Notes under the pieces: model-generated
The model's input: the letters and a program-made list of their open reading frames with translations, nothing else
Database searches by the model: none
Told to the model about the DNA's origin: nothing
Program-made: the position numbers and the translations under genes
NCBI RefSeq assembly: GCF_018130385.1
Contig: NZ_JAFCLU010000048.1
Location: 1 to 38,827, forward strand
Length of the DNA stretch: 38,827 nucleotides
Direction: 5' to 3'
DNA from: Bradyrhizobium sp. AUGA SZCCT0283
GTDB taxonomy: Bacteria > Pseudomonadota > Alphaproteobacteria > Rhizobiales > Xanthobacteraceae
Shown here: piece by piece, positions 9,258 through 16,925 of the stretch
How the letters are laid out: the number at the start of each line of letters is the position of its first letter
Position numbering within the stretch: position 1 is the first letter of the stretch

Positions 9258-10388
9258 ATGCAGCCGCTGGTTTCGCTCGACGGCCTGACGGTCGCCTTTA
9301 ACGGAGTAAAGGTGCTGGACGGCATAAGCTTGAGTGTCGGTCGCGGCGAGGCGGTCGGGCTCGTCGGCGAATCCGGCTCTGGCAAGTCGGTGACGTGGTT
9401 AGCGGCGCTCGGTCTCCTTCCGAAGACCGCGGCCGTCAGCGGCAGCGTGAAACTTGAAGGCACCGAAATTCTCGGCGCGTCGCCTTCTAACATGGACAGG
9501 GTGCGCGGCGGCCGTGTCGCGATGATATTGCAGGACCCGGCGAGCGCATTGAATCCAGTACTCACGATTCGCCGGCAGGTCGGCGAAAGCCTTGCGCTGC
9601 ATCGGGGGCTTTCGGGGGCAGCGATCCACGCCGAAGCCAGGCGCCTGCTGGACCTCGTCGGTATCCCGGATGCAGAACGCCGGCTTTCCGCCTATCCGCA
9701 CGAATTTTCCGGTGGACAGAACCAGCGCATCATGATCGCGATGGCTTTGGCTGGAAACCCGGATCTGCTGATCGCGGACGAGCCGACGACGGCGCTTGAT
9801 GCGACAATTCAGGCGCAAATTCTCGAACTCATCCGGCGCGTGCGCTGGGAGACCGGCATGGCAATTGTGCTCATCAGCCACGATCTTGGTGTGGTCGCGG
9901 AAAACTGCGACCGCATCGCGGTCATGTATGCGGGCCGTGTGGCGGAGGAGGCGCCGTCGGCGGAGTTGTTCGATGATCCGCGCCATCCTTACGCACATGG
10001 ACTTATCGGATCGCTGCCGCCCATCGATGGCCCGCGCCGTCGGCTCACCGCCATCGCCGGCACCGTGCCGGATCCGAAGGCCATGCCGCAAGGCTGCGCT
10101 TTTGCGCCCGCGGCGAGCGATAAAAGGTTCGGCTGCGTGGAACTCAGATCGATCCAGAACGACAGGAGGGTGCAGTTTTGCTTACTTCGGGGCAGGAGGA
10201 CGACCGGACAATCCCACCAGCGCAAGTCAATGATAATTTCAATCACTCTTGGTCGAACGTCGTTGGTTTCGATCCAGGCGAAGTCTCTGCGCTCTCATGC
10301 GCTTTATCTCGTCTTCGAGCGCTTCAGTTTTCTCGCTCAGCCCTGCGTTCTTGGATTTTGGCGCATCGGCAGCACGCAATTTTTTTAG
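9258..10388 (+). CDS. ABC transporter ATP-binding protein (DppD/OppD type) with foreign C-terminal tail
   Basis: The nucleotide-binding domain is complete: Walker A GESGSGKSV near residue 39, Q-loop ILQDPASALNP, signature FSGGQNQR, Walker B LLIADEPTTALD and switch histidine LISHDLG. The oligopeptide-type C-terminus starts normally (DDPRHPYAHGLIGSLPP ... MPQGCAFAP). After about 10120 the family pattern CAFAPRC... is lost, and roughly 80 residues follow that resemble no ABC protein and overlap a small gene on the other strand. The natural end was probably cut by a deletion near 10120-10150, which also removed any second ATPase. No permeases are present on either side. The start ATG follows the binding-protein stop by three bases, implying translational coupling. 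Activity is doubtful without partners. Confidence 0.8.
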   Translation: MQPLVSLDGLTVAFNGVKVLDGISLSVGRGEAVGLVGESGSGKSVTWLAALGLLPKTAAVSGSVKLEGTEILGASPSNMDRVRGGRVAMILQDPASALNPVLTIRRQVGESLALHRGLSGAAIHAEARRLLDLVGIPDAERRLSAYPHEFSGGQNQRIMIAMALAGNPDLLIADEPTTALDATIQAQILELIRRVRWETGMAIVLISHDLGVVAENCDRIAVMYAGRVAEEAPSAELFDDPRHPYAHGLIGSLPPIDGPRRRLTAIAGTVPDPKAMPQGCAFAPAASDKRFGCVELRSIQNDRRVQFCLLRGRRTTGQSHQRKSMIISITLGRTSLVSIQAKSLRSHALYLVFERFSFLAQPCVLGFWRIGSTQFF

Positions 10389-10424
10389 CGCCTTTTCGAC
10401 CGAGAGCTTGGGTGTTTCAGCCAT
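10239..10424 (-). CDS. Small conserved hypothetical protein, 61 aa
   Basis: It starts MAETPKLSVEKALKKLRAADA and ends RLDRNQRRSTKSD. The composition is highly charged and helical (AGLSEKTEALEDEIKRMRAQR), likely a short coiled coil. I recognise similar small proteins in Bradyrhizobium genomes, without a known role. The chosen ATG has GAGG six bases upstream. It overlaps the aberrant tail of the ABC ATPase on the opposite strand, supporting the view that the ATPase tail is not natural coding sequence. Confidence 0.6.
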   Translation of the reverse strand: MAETPKLSVEKALKKLRAADAPKSKNAGLSEKTEALEDEIKRMRAQRLRLDRNQRRSTKSD

Positions 10425-10553
10425 GGCAAGCCTCATATCCATGAAGCGCTCGGACAATAGCAACCTCGCCAGTCAACGAGATTGGCACGACGGCCGCGAA
10501 CCCTCGCCGCGCGAGCGCGAAACTTACTGCTCCAGATCCGACGCAGCCGTCCA

Positions 10554-10567
10554 TTGATCTAGATCAA
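10554..10567 (+). promoter_or_regulatory. FNR/FixK box 1 (TTGATCTAGATCAA)
   Basis: A perfect palindromic match to TTGAT-N4-ATCAA, 151 bases before the chosen start of the Ca2+/H+ antiporter gene. Class II activation would put transcription start near 10602. Regulation by FixK is inferred from the motif. Confidence 0.85.
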
Positions 10568-10718
10568 CAAGAGTGGTGTGGCGGCGATTTGCTCTACGCT
10601 CCATGTCCGCAGAGATCACGGACGACTGGCCGTCGCTTCATTCCGGCGCAAGCCGACGTTGGCGACGTCAAGCATCAATTCGCTTTGACGATGATCAGAC
10701 ATGGAGGCGGCCAAAACC

Positions 10719-11822
10719 ATGAACCCTCTGCTAAGGGAGATCCGGGAGACCCCGCTGCTGTGGATGCTGATATGTGTGCCGGCCGTGCTGATCGCCGCCA
10801 GGGTCGTGCCTGCGGCCCATACGCTCCTGTTTCTGCTCGCCGTCCTCGCGATCGTTCCGCTTGCCGCCCTTCTTAGTCATGCAACCGAAGCGGTCGCCGA
10901 AAAGACGGGTGACGCAGTCGGCGGGTTGTTGAACGCGACGCTTGGAAACTTGACCGAGTTGATCATTGCCATCACCGCGCTCCGCGCCGGAGAGTACATG
11001 CTGGTGAAGGCATCGATTGCCGGCGCTATCGTCACTAATTCCCTTTTCATGCTGGGAGCATCCTTTCTGCTGGGCGGACTCCGGTACCATGTTCAGGAGT
11101 ACAATCGCGCCGGAGGCAGGATGCACTCGGCGTTGCTGTTAATGGCGACGATCGCGCTCCTTGCTCCGGCAGCCGTCTCCGGACTCGATTTGGCGCGCGC
11201 CGAGGTGATGGCCCAGAATTTCAGCGCTGCCCTGGCGATCCTGCTCATCGTGGCGTACGGATTGAGCCTGCTGTTCTCCCTAAAGACGCACAAGGAACTC
11301 TTTGCGAGCGAGGATCACGGCGAGGCGGGGGAAGCGAAGTGGCCGATCAATCTCGCGGTCGGCACACTCCTCGTTGTCACCGTGTTGGTGGCGCTGGTGA
11401 GCGAAATCTTCGTTGAGTCGGTGCAACACGCGGCGACGACACTGGGGATGAGCCCGGCTTTCGTCGGGTTCATCATCGTGGCCCTGGTCGGTGCTGCGGC
11501 TGAAATGGCCGTGGCCTTTTCCGCCGCGCGCAAGAACCGCCTGGACATGAGCGTCAGCATCGCGCTCGGAAGCGCGTCCCAGATCGCGCTGTTTGTTGCA
11601 CCGGTGCTTGTGCTCCTGAGCTACGTCGTCGGGCCCAAACCGATGGATCTGCAGTTTTGGCCGGGTGCCGTGACGATGGTGATGATCTCTACGGTGACGG
11701 CGACCTTCGTTACGAACAGCGGTCGTTCGGCGTGGTTCATTGGCGCTCTGCTGCTATTCATCTACGCGATATTCGCCATGACTCTCTACATGGTTCCGCC
11801 GGGGTCGCAGGGGGCGGCGTGA
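10719..11822 (+). CDS. cax: Calcium/proton antiporter, CaCA superfamily (Cax/ChaA type)
   Basis: An inner-membrane cation/proton exchanger of about 367 residues with about 11 hydrophobic segments. The first alpha repeat shows GDAVGGLLNATLGNLTELIIAI, the usual ion-binding helix; the second shows VGFIIVALVGAAAEMAVAFSAA, where the canonical Asn of GNAAE is Ala. An acidic linker (KTHKELFASEDHGEAGEAK) separates the halves. I prefer the ATG at 10719 (MNPLLREIRETPLLW) because GGAGG lies 11 bases upstream; the ATG at 10701 would add six residues. A perfect FixK box upstream suggests induction at low oxygen. It is followed by a DUF1269 gene 16 bases downstream, likely in the same operon. Expected role: Ca2+ (or Na+/K+) efflux. 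Confidence 0.9.
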   Translation: MNPLLREIRETPLLWMLICVPAVLIAARVVPAAHTLLFLLAVLAIVPLAALLSHATEAVAEKTGDAVGGLLNATLGNLTELIIAITALRAGEYMLVKASIAGAIVTNSLFMLGASFLLGGLRYHVQEYNRAGGRMHSALLLMATIALLAPAAVSGLDLARAEVMAQNFSAALAILLIVAYGLSLLFSLKTHKELFASEDHGEAGEAKWPINLAVGTLLVVTVLVALVSEIFVESVQHAATTLGMSPAFVGFIIVALVGAAAEMAVAFSAARKNRLDMSVSIALGSASQIALFVAPVLVLLSYVVGPKPMDLQFWPGAVTMVMISTVTATFVTNSGRSAWFIGALLLFIYAIFAMTLYMVPPGSQGAA

Positions 11823-11838
11823 TAAAGGAGGACTGCAA

Positions 11839-12351
11839 ATGAGTGATCTCGTTGTGATCGCGTTTCCCACCGAGGCGAAGGCGGAGGAAGTTCGTCAGAA
11901 ACTGCTGGCCATGCAGAAGGAGTATCTGATCGAGTTGGGCGATGCGGCGATTGCCGTAAAGGACACGCACGGGGGCATCAAGCTAAATCAACTGATCAAC
12001 ACCACCGCCGCCGGCGCGGTTTCGGGCACCTTTTGGGGAACTCTTATCGGTCTGATCTTTTTGATGCCGTTGGCCGGTGCGGCCCTTGGCGCAGCGTCCG
12101 GTACGCTGGGCGGTTATTTGACCGATGTGGGCATCGACGACAAATGGATGAAGGAGACCGCTGCTGCCATCAAGCCTGGAACCGCGGCACTGTTCGTGCT
12201 GGTGCGGAAGGTCACCGCAGACAAAGTGCTCGAGGGGCTCAGAGGTGAAGGTGGTACGGTACTCAAGACGTCGCTCGACCACACCAAGGAAGCGGCGTTG
12301 CAGGCCGCCCTGGCCGGGGTCCAGGCGGCAGTTCCGTCCTTGCCTTCATGA
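11839..12351 (+). CDS. DUF1269-family membrane protein, 170 aa
   Basis: It starts MSDLVVIAFPTEAKAEEVRQKL, a soluble alpha/beta N-terminal part. A glycine/alanine-rich hydrophobic hairpin follows (about residues 55-95, AGAVSGTFWGTLIGLIFLMP and AGAALGAASGTLGGYL), then a cytosolic tail with FVLVRKVTADKVLEGLRGEG. This matches the DUF1269 pattern. The ATG is preceded by AAAGGAGG, a very strong ribosome-binding site, implying high expression. It directly follows the antiporter gene and probably shares its FixK-controlled promoter. The family function is unknown, often associated with stress and envelope loci. Confidence 0.85.
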   Translation: MSDLVVIAFPTEAKAEEVRQKLLAMQKEYLIELGDAAIAVKDTHGGIKLNQLINTTAAGAVSGTFWGTLIGLIFLMPLAGAALGAASGTLGGYLTDVGIDDKWMKETAAAIKPGTAALFVLVRKVTADKVLEGLRGEGGTVLKTSLDHTKEAALQAALAGVQAAVPSLPS

Positions 12352-12455
12352 ACATTTCGTATCCGGAGCGGTACCGGCAGGCGCGGTTCTTTCCAACGCT
12401 TGCACGCGTGGGTAATCGGCATGGAGTGCTTTGAAGTCAACGAAACAGGCGCGAC

Positions 12456-12731
12456 ATGCGGGTAAACTTCCATCGTTGTTCCGCTACGTTTTTTGCCCTT
12501 ATTTCATTTGCGTCACATGGCGCGATGGCGCAATCTCTTACGCCATTCCGCTATGAATCCCAGGCGCAACGCCATTGTCCCGGGGACACGATCGTCTGGC
12601 TCGATTTCGGGAAAGGGCGCTATTACGTGAAAGGTCAGAGGCGCTACGCGTTGGGATATACCGGCAGCTTCGCATGCAGGAACGAGGCCCGGGATAGCGG
12701 TTATCGGCGCTCGCCCTTGGGACTGAGGTAG
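12456..12731 (+). CDS. Small secreted hypothetical protein, 91 aa
   Basis: An N-terminal signal peptide (MRVNFHRCSATFFALISFAS, with likely cleavage after AMA) is followed by a mature part of about 65 residues with QSLTPFRYESQAQRHCP, WLDFGKGRYYVKGQRRY and SFACRNEARDSGYRRS. Two cysteines in the mature part could form a disulphide. Very similar small exported proteins occur in Bradyrhizobium-type genomes; no function is known. No FixK box lies immediately upstream, and it sits about 100 bases after the DUF1269 gene. Confidence 0.7.
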   Translation: MRVNFHRCSATFFALISFASHGAMAQSLTPFRYESQAQRHCPGDTIVWLDFGKGRYYVKGQRRYALGYTGSFACRNEARDSGYRRSPLGLR

Positions 12732-12827
12732 ACCCGAACCGGCGTGCCGGAACCGAAAGCAGGCGCAGTATCTTTCACGACATCTCCATTCCGAAAGCGT
12801 GCGGGCGCGTCGCGCTGAAAGCGGTTC

Positions 12828-13349
12828 CTAAGCGAGCCTCCGCACCAGATGGAGTATCTGAGGATCCCGGCGCGGGGCGGGGCTGAACCCGAACTTTTCG
12901 AATACCTTTATCATCGCGGCGTTCTCGGGCAGGACTTCTGCCGTCAATTCCTTCAGTCCGGAATCGCTCGCGATCTTGACGAGGTGACGCATCAGGATCG
13001 AGCCGACGCCGCGGCCCTGCCAGGCGTCGATGACGACAAACGCCATCTCGGCTCGTCCCGGCTCGAAGACAATGTACCGGCCGCCGCCGACGATGACCGT
13101 GCGCCCGGCTTCCGCTGCGAGCGCGACAATCGCGACATGATTCTTGAAATCGATGTCCATGAAGAAGGCGCGTTCCTTGTCCGAGAAGTGGCGCTTCATG
13201 ACAAAGAAACGACGCTGCAGCGATTGCGCGCTGGTCATACCGACCGCAGCGAGCATGTCAGCCTCATCCTCCCGCCGAAGCGCGCGGATTTCGATTTGGC
13301 CACCGTCGCGGAGAAGCTCGCGTGCAGTGTAGTCGTTGGTCTCGGACAT
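12828..13349 (-). CDS. GNAT-family N-acetyltransferase, 173 aa
   Basis: The start MSETNDYTARELLRDGGQ is preferred over an in-frame ATG ten codons upstream. It contains the GNAT acetyl-CoA-binding segment AEMAFVVIDAWQGRGVGSILM (Q/R-x-x-G-x-G/A variant QGRGVG, residues about 112-117) and the later strand-helix LTAEVLPENAAMIKVFEKFGF. The N-terminal IEIRALRREDEADMLAAVG and SLQRRFFVMKRHFSDKE resemble the stand-alone acetyltransferases related to the C-terminal domain of Pat lysine acetyltransferases. The substrate cannot be read off. It lies divergent from the AI-2E-type gene with FixK box 2 between them (78 bases from this start), so it may be oxygen-regulated and perhaps acetylates metabolic enzymes, as Pat does. 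Confidence 0.85.
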   Translation of the reverse strand: MSETNDYTARELLRDGGQIEIRALRREDEADMLAAVGMTSAQSLQRRFFVMKRHFSDKERAFFMDIDFKNHVAIVALAAEAGRTVIVGGGRYIVFEPGRAEMAFVVIDAWQGRGVGSILMRHLVKIASDSGLKELTAEVLPENAAMIKVFEKFGFSPAPRRDPQILHLVRRLA

Positions 13350-13426
13350 TGGGGCTCGTGTCTGCAAACAAGGCTGCAATCTCGGATCGCCGTACGCCGA
13401 TGAGGCCCGGGCCGGCGTGCATTCGT

Positions 13427-13440
13427 TTGATTTGGATCAA
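13427..13440 (+). promoter_or_regulatory. FNR/FixK box 2 (TTGATTTGGATCAA)
   Basis: Perfect half-sites TTGAT and ATCAA with a 4-base spacer, in the divergent region between the GNAT gene and the AI-2E-type gene. Its centre lies 73 bases before the TTG start of the AI-2E gene and about 84 before the GNAT start, suiting activation in either direction. Confidence 0.85.
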
Positions 13441-13506
13441 GACTATTGCGCAAGAGCGGCAGGTAGCTTCGCGACCGCATGCCCGTTCCCAGATGAAGGC
13501 GCGTCT

Positions 13507-14589
13507 TTGAAAACCCTTCGCCAGTATTTGCCCGGAGACGACGTCATCCAGCTTGCGGTCAGGCTCGGATTGCTCGTTTTCCTGATCTACTGGACGTTCG
13601 TTCTGATCCGTCCCTTTGTGCCAATCCTGGCGTGGAGCATCGTCCTCGCAGTAGCGCTCCATCCCGTCTTTGATCTCCTTTCCAAGTTTCTCGGCGGTCG
13701 CCCGAGGCTCGCGGCGACAATCCTCACCGTCATCAATCTCGGGATCGTCATCGGGCCCGCGACCTGGCTTGGCTTGAGTGCCCTGGAGGTGGTGAAAGAG
13801 TTCGCCGGAAATCTGAGTGCTGGCAACCTGGTGGTTCCATCTCCGTCAGAGGGCGTCAAGAATTGGCCGCTCATCGGTCCGCAGCTTTACGAGCTCTGGG
13901 TTCAAGCGTCCAACAACATTCGAGCGGCCTTGCGCGAGGTGGCTCCGCATCTGAAGCCAATTGCGGGCACCCTACTCGCCCTTGCGGGCAATGCCGGGGT
14001 TGGGACACTCAAGTTCCTTCTGTCTGTGGCGCTGGCTGGCTTTCTCTTTCCCTACGGTTCGCAGCTCGTGGCGGCGGGCCGGGGCATTCTTTATCGCATC
14101 GTGCCCGAGCAGAGCGAACATTTCTTGGAACTGGCGGGTGCGACCATCCGGGCGGTATCCCAGGGCGTCATCGGCGTCGCAATCATCCAGTCCTTGCTGG
14201 CGGGTATCGGCTTCAAGCTGGCGGGCGTTCCCGGCGCCGGCTTGCTGGCCTTCGTGGTTATGCTCCTGACAATCGTGCAGATCGGCGCGGCAATCGTTCT
14301 GCTTCCCGTAATCATCTGGATCTGGATCGACAAGGATTTCACCACGGCGGTCCTGCTGACACTGTTCCTGGTCATCGTCGGCATACTCGACAACATCCTG
14401 AAACCGCTCGTCATGGGGCGCGGCCTGACGACGCCCACACTCGTCATCTTCATCGGAGTGATCGGAGGAACGCTCGCGCACGGAATTGTCGGTCTCTTCA
14501 TCGGACCGATCATTCTCTCGCTGGCCTGGGAGTTGACGGTGGCCTGGATACACTCCGATCGCACCAGTGCAACGTCGTTGCCGGAGTGA
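13507..14589 (+). CDS. AI-2E family transporter (PerM/YdiK-like permease), 360 aa
   Basis: The conserved N-terminus KTLRQYLPGDDVIQLAVRLG begins at a TTG (13507) with AAGG seven bases upstream; no in-frame ATG is plausible nearer. About eight hydrophobic segments follow: LLVFLIYWTFVLIRPFVPIL, LAATILTVINLGIVIGPATW, FLLSVALAGFLF, VIGVAIIQSLLAGIGFKLAG, LLAFVVMLLTIVQIGAAIVL, FTTAVLLTLFLVIVGILDNI and the last pair around LVIFIGVIGGTLAHGIVGLF. The FIGPIILSLAWEL end is typical of this family. Substrates in the family are varied (autoinducer-2 export, Na+/H+ exchange); none can be named here. FixK box 2 lies 66 bases upstream. Confidence 0.88.
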   Translation: MKTLRQYLPGDDVIQLAVRLGLLVFLIYWTFVLIRPFVPILAWSIVLAVALHPVFDLLSKFLGGRPRLAATILTVINLGIVIGPATWLGLSALEVVKEFAGNLSAGNLVVPSPSEGVKNWPLIGPQLYELWVQASNNIRAALREVAPHLKPIAGTLLALAGNAGVGTLKFLLSVALAGFLFPYGSQLVAAGRGILYRIVPEQSEHFLELAGATIRAVSQGVIGVAIIQSLLAGIGFKLAGVPGAGLLAFVVMLLTIVQIGAAIVLLPVIIWIWIDKDFTTAVLLTLFLVIVGILDNILKPLVMGRGLTTPTLVIFIGVIGGTLAHGIVGLFIGPIILSLAWELTVAWIHSDRTSATSLPE

Positions 14590-14593
14590 TTGC

Positions 14594-14619
14594 GGAACGT
14601 TGACCTATGTCAACGTTCC
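14594..14619 (+). promoter_or_regulatory. FNR/FixK box 3 inside a perfect 26-bp palindrome
   Basis: The core TTGACCTATGTCAA occupies 14600-14613. The symmetry extends outward so that GGAACGTTGAC is repeated inverted around the CTAT spacer, giving 11-bp perfect arms. It begins five bases after the AI-2E stop, with its centre 61 bases before the ATG of the DUF3141 gene, an ideal class II position. It could also fold as a transcript-end hairpin for the upstream gene. Confidence 0.85.
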
Positions 14620-14667
14620 ATGCCGCCAGGCTCCTTGAGTGAGTTTCACGATAAGTGAGGTCGAAAC

Positions 14668-16896
14668 ATGCCGATGGACAATGCACCGTTGCCGGGCGGC
14701 CCGATGTCAGGGCTTGTCGCTTCGGCCGTAGAGTACATGATGGATGCGAGCCAGCGCAGCGTCCTGTTCCTGGACGTCTTGCGTCGACGCGGCGACCAGT
14801 ACCGGGAACACATCGCGCAAACGGCGCCACATGTCCTGCAATATGCCGCCGAACTGATCATCGACGGCCGTAAGCTGGATGAACCGGTAAATTATGCGCT
14901 CGTGCGCATCATTCCGCCCAAGGACGTCGAAATTGATCTGAACCGGCGACCGTTCATCGTGGTCGATCCGCGCGCAGGTCATGGTCCGGGGATAGGTGGA
15001 TTCAAGGCGGACAGCGAAATCGGCGTCGCGATGAAGGCGGGTCATCCCTGCTATTTCATCGGCTTCCTGCCGGAGCCGATGCCAGGACAGACGATCGAGC
15101 GCATCGCGCGCGCCGAAGCGGTGTTCATCGAGAAAGTCATCAGCCGCCATCCGGAAGCTGACGGCAAGCCTTGCGTGATCGGAAACTGCCAGGCTGGCTG
15201 GGCCGTCATGATCCTAGCGTCGCTGCGGCCGGAACTGTTCGGTCCCATCATCGTCGCTGGCGCGCCGCTTGCCTATTGGGCGGGCGTGCACGGTCAATAC
15301 CCGATGCGCTATTCGGGTGGCCTGCTCGGAGGAAGCTGGTTAACGGCGCTGACGAGCGATCTCGGAGCCGGCAAGTTTGACGGCGCTTGGCTCGTGCAAA
15401 ACTTCGAGGGCCAGAATCCTTCCAATACGCTGTGGACCAAGCAGTACAACGTCTATTCAAAGGTCGATACCGAGGCCGACCGATACCTCGAGTTCGAGCG
15501 TTGGTGGGGCGGACACGTCAATCTGAATGCCGAAGAAATCCAGTTCATCGTCGATGAACTTTTCGTCGGCAACAATCTCGCCGCCGGTCGGATCAAGATG
15601 TCTGACGGCCAGCCGGTCGACCTGCGCAGCATCAGATCGCCGATCGTGGTGTTCTGCTCAAAGGGCGACAATATTACCCCGCCGCAACAGGCGCTGGACT
15701 GGATCCTCGATCTTTACGCCGACGTCGACGAAATCAGGGCCTACGGCCAGACGATCGTCTATACGGTTCACGAAAGCGTCGGACATCTCGGCATTTTCGT
15801 TTCCGGTGGCATCGCCAAGAAGGAACATGCGGAATTTTCCAGCAATATCGATCTGATCGACGTTTTGCCGCCTGGTCTCTACGAAGCGACGTTCGAGGCC
15901 AAGGATGCCGACACAGCGAATGCCGATCTCACCGTCGGCCAGTGGGTCATGCGCTGCGAGGCGCGAACGCTGGACGATATCCGTGCCATGGGCGGCAATT
16001 CGCCCGAGGATGAGCGGCGGTTCGCCGCCGCCAAGCGCGTATCGGAAATCAATCTCGCGGCTTACCAGAAGTACCTCCAGCCCTGGATCAAGGGCATGGT
16101 GAAACCTCAGGTGGCGGAGATGATGCGCAATCTGCATCCGTTGCGGCTTCAGTATGAAGCTTTCAGTAGCCGGAATCCGTTCATGGTCATGGTGAAGTCG
16201 CTCGCGGAGCGGGTGAGCGAGGATCGCAAGCAGGTCTCGACAGATAATCCCTTCCTGGCCTTTCAGGAGCAGGTCTCCAAGCAAATCGTCAATGCGCTGG
16301 ACAGTTGGCGAGATTCGCAGGAGGCGTTGAGCGAGGCGACTTTCCTTGCGGTCTATGGCTCGCCGGCGGTGCAAGCGGCTGTCGGAATTGATCCGCAATC
16401 GGCCCCGTCGCGCCGGCAGGAGATGTCTGCGGCACACCGTGAAATGCTCGAGAAGCGGATCGCCGAGCTGAAATCAAGGATTGGCGAAGGCGGCCTTCGC
16501 GAGGCGGCCATTCGCGGCCTGCTGTATGTCGGGTCGGCGAGGGGGATGGTGGACGAGCGGAGCCTTGAAGCGTTGCGCAACGTTCGTCGCAACGACTCGG
16601 GCCCGCGGCTGACGCTGGCCAAGTTCAAGATGCTGGTCCGCGAGCAGTTCTTCATGCTTCTGCTGGATCAGGAGGGAGCACTGGCCGCCATACCGAAACT
16701 GTTGCCCGACAATGCAAGTGAACGCCAGTCGGCTTTCGTCGCGATTCGCGAAGTGCTGTCCGCCAGCGCGGCCATCTCGGGTGAGGTCGCCAAGCGTCTG
16801 AGGCGTGTTGCCGAGCTGTTCGGCGTCGATGCGGACAAAGTGTCAGATAAGGCTTCGAACGTCGCCCCTTTCGATCCCAAGGCGAAGGCATCGTAA
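14668..16896 (+). CDS. DUF3141 protein, PhaC-like alpha/beta hydrolase with Cys-Asp-His triad, 742 aa
   Basis: A large cytosolic protein of the DUF3141 family, related to polyhydroxyalkanoate synthase. The alpha/beta-hydrolase core spans about residues 60-390: PFIVVDPRAGHGPGIGGFK (near 92), nucleophile elbow G-N-C-Q-A-G (Cys174), D334 in CSKGDNITPP and H373 in HESVGHLGIF. A cysteine rather than serine nucleophile is what PhaC synthases have. The C-terminal half (400-742) is helical and charged (EMLEKRIAELKSRIGEGG), unlike PhaC. The ATG follows GAGG at seven bases. It leads an operon with phosphotransacylase, acetate kinase and FabI, behind FixK box 3. Possible roles are acyl transfer or hydrolysis of acyl-CoA or hydroxyacyl chains. 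The triad is seen; the activity is inferred. Confidence 0.88.
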   Translation: MPMDNAPLPGGPMSGLVASAVEYMMDASQRSVLFLDVLRRRGDQYREHIAQTAPHVLQYAAELIIDGRKLDEPVNYALVRIIPPKDVEIDLNRRPFIVVDPRAGHGPGIGGFKADSEIGVAMKAGHPCYFIGFLPEPMPGQTIERIARAEAVFIEKVISRHPEADGKPCVIGNCQAGWAVMILASLRPELFGPIIVAGAPLAYWAGVHGQYPMRYSGGLLGGSWLTALTSDLGAGKFDGAWLVQNFEGQNPSNTLWTKQYNVYSKVDTEADRYLEFERWWGGHVNLNAEEIQFIVDELFVGNNLAAGRIKMSDGQPVDLRSIRSPIVVFCSKGDNITPPQQALDWILDLYADVDEIRAYGQTIVYTVHESVGHLGIFVSGGIAKKEHAEFSSNIDLIDVLPPGLYEATFEAKDADTANADLTVGQWVMRCEARTLDDIRAMGGNSPEDERRFAAAKRVSEINLAAYQKYLQPWIKGMVKPQVAEMMRNLHPLRLQYEAFSSRNPFMVMVKSLAERVSEDRKQVSTDNPFLAFQEQVSKQIVNALDSWRDSQEALSEATFLAVYGSPAVQAAVGIDPQSAPSRRQEMSAAHREMLEKRIAELKSRIGEGGLREAAIRGLLYVGSARGMVDERSLEALRNVRRNDSGPRLTLAKFKMLVREQFFMLLLDQEGALAAIPKLLPDNASERQSAFVAIREVLSASAAISGEVAKRLRRVAELFGVDADKVSDKASNVAPFDPKAKAS

Positions 16897-16925
16897 CGCT
16901 GGCTGGAAATATCCGGAGCAACGCC

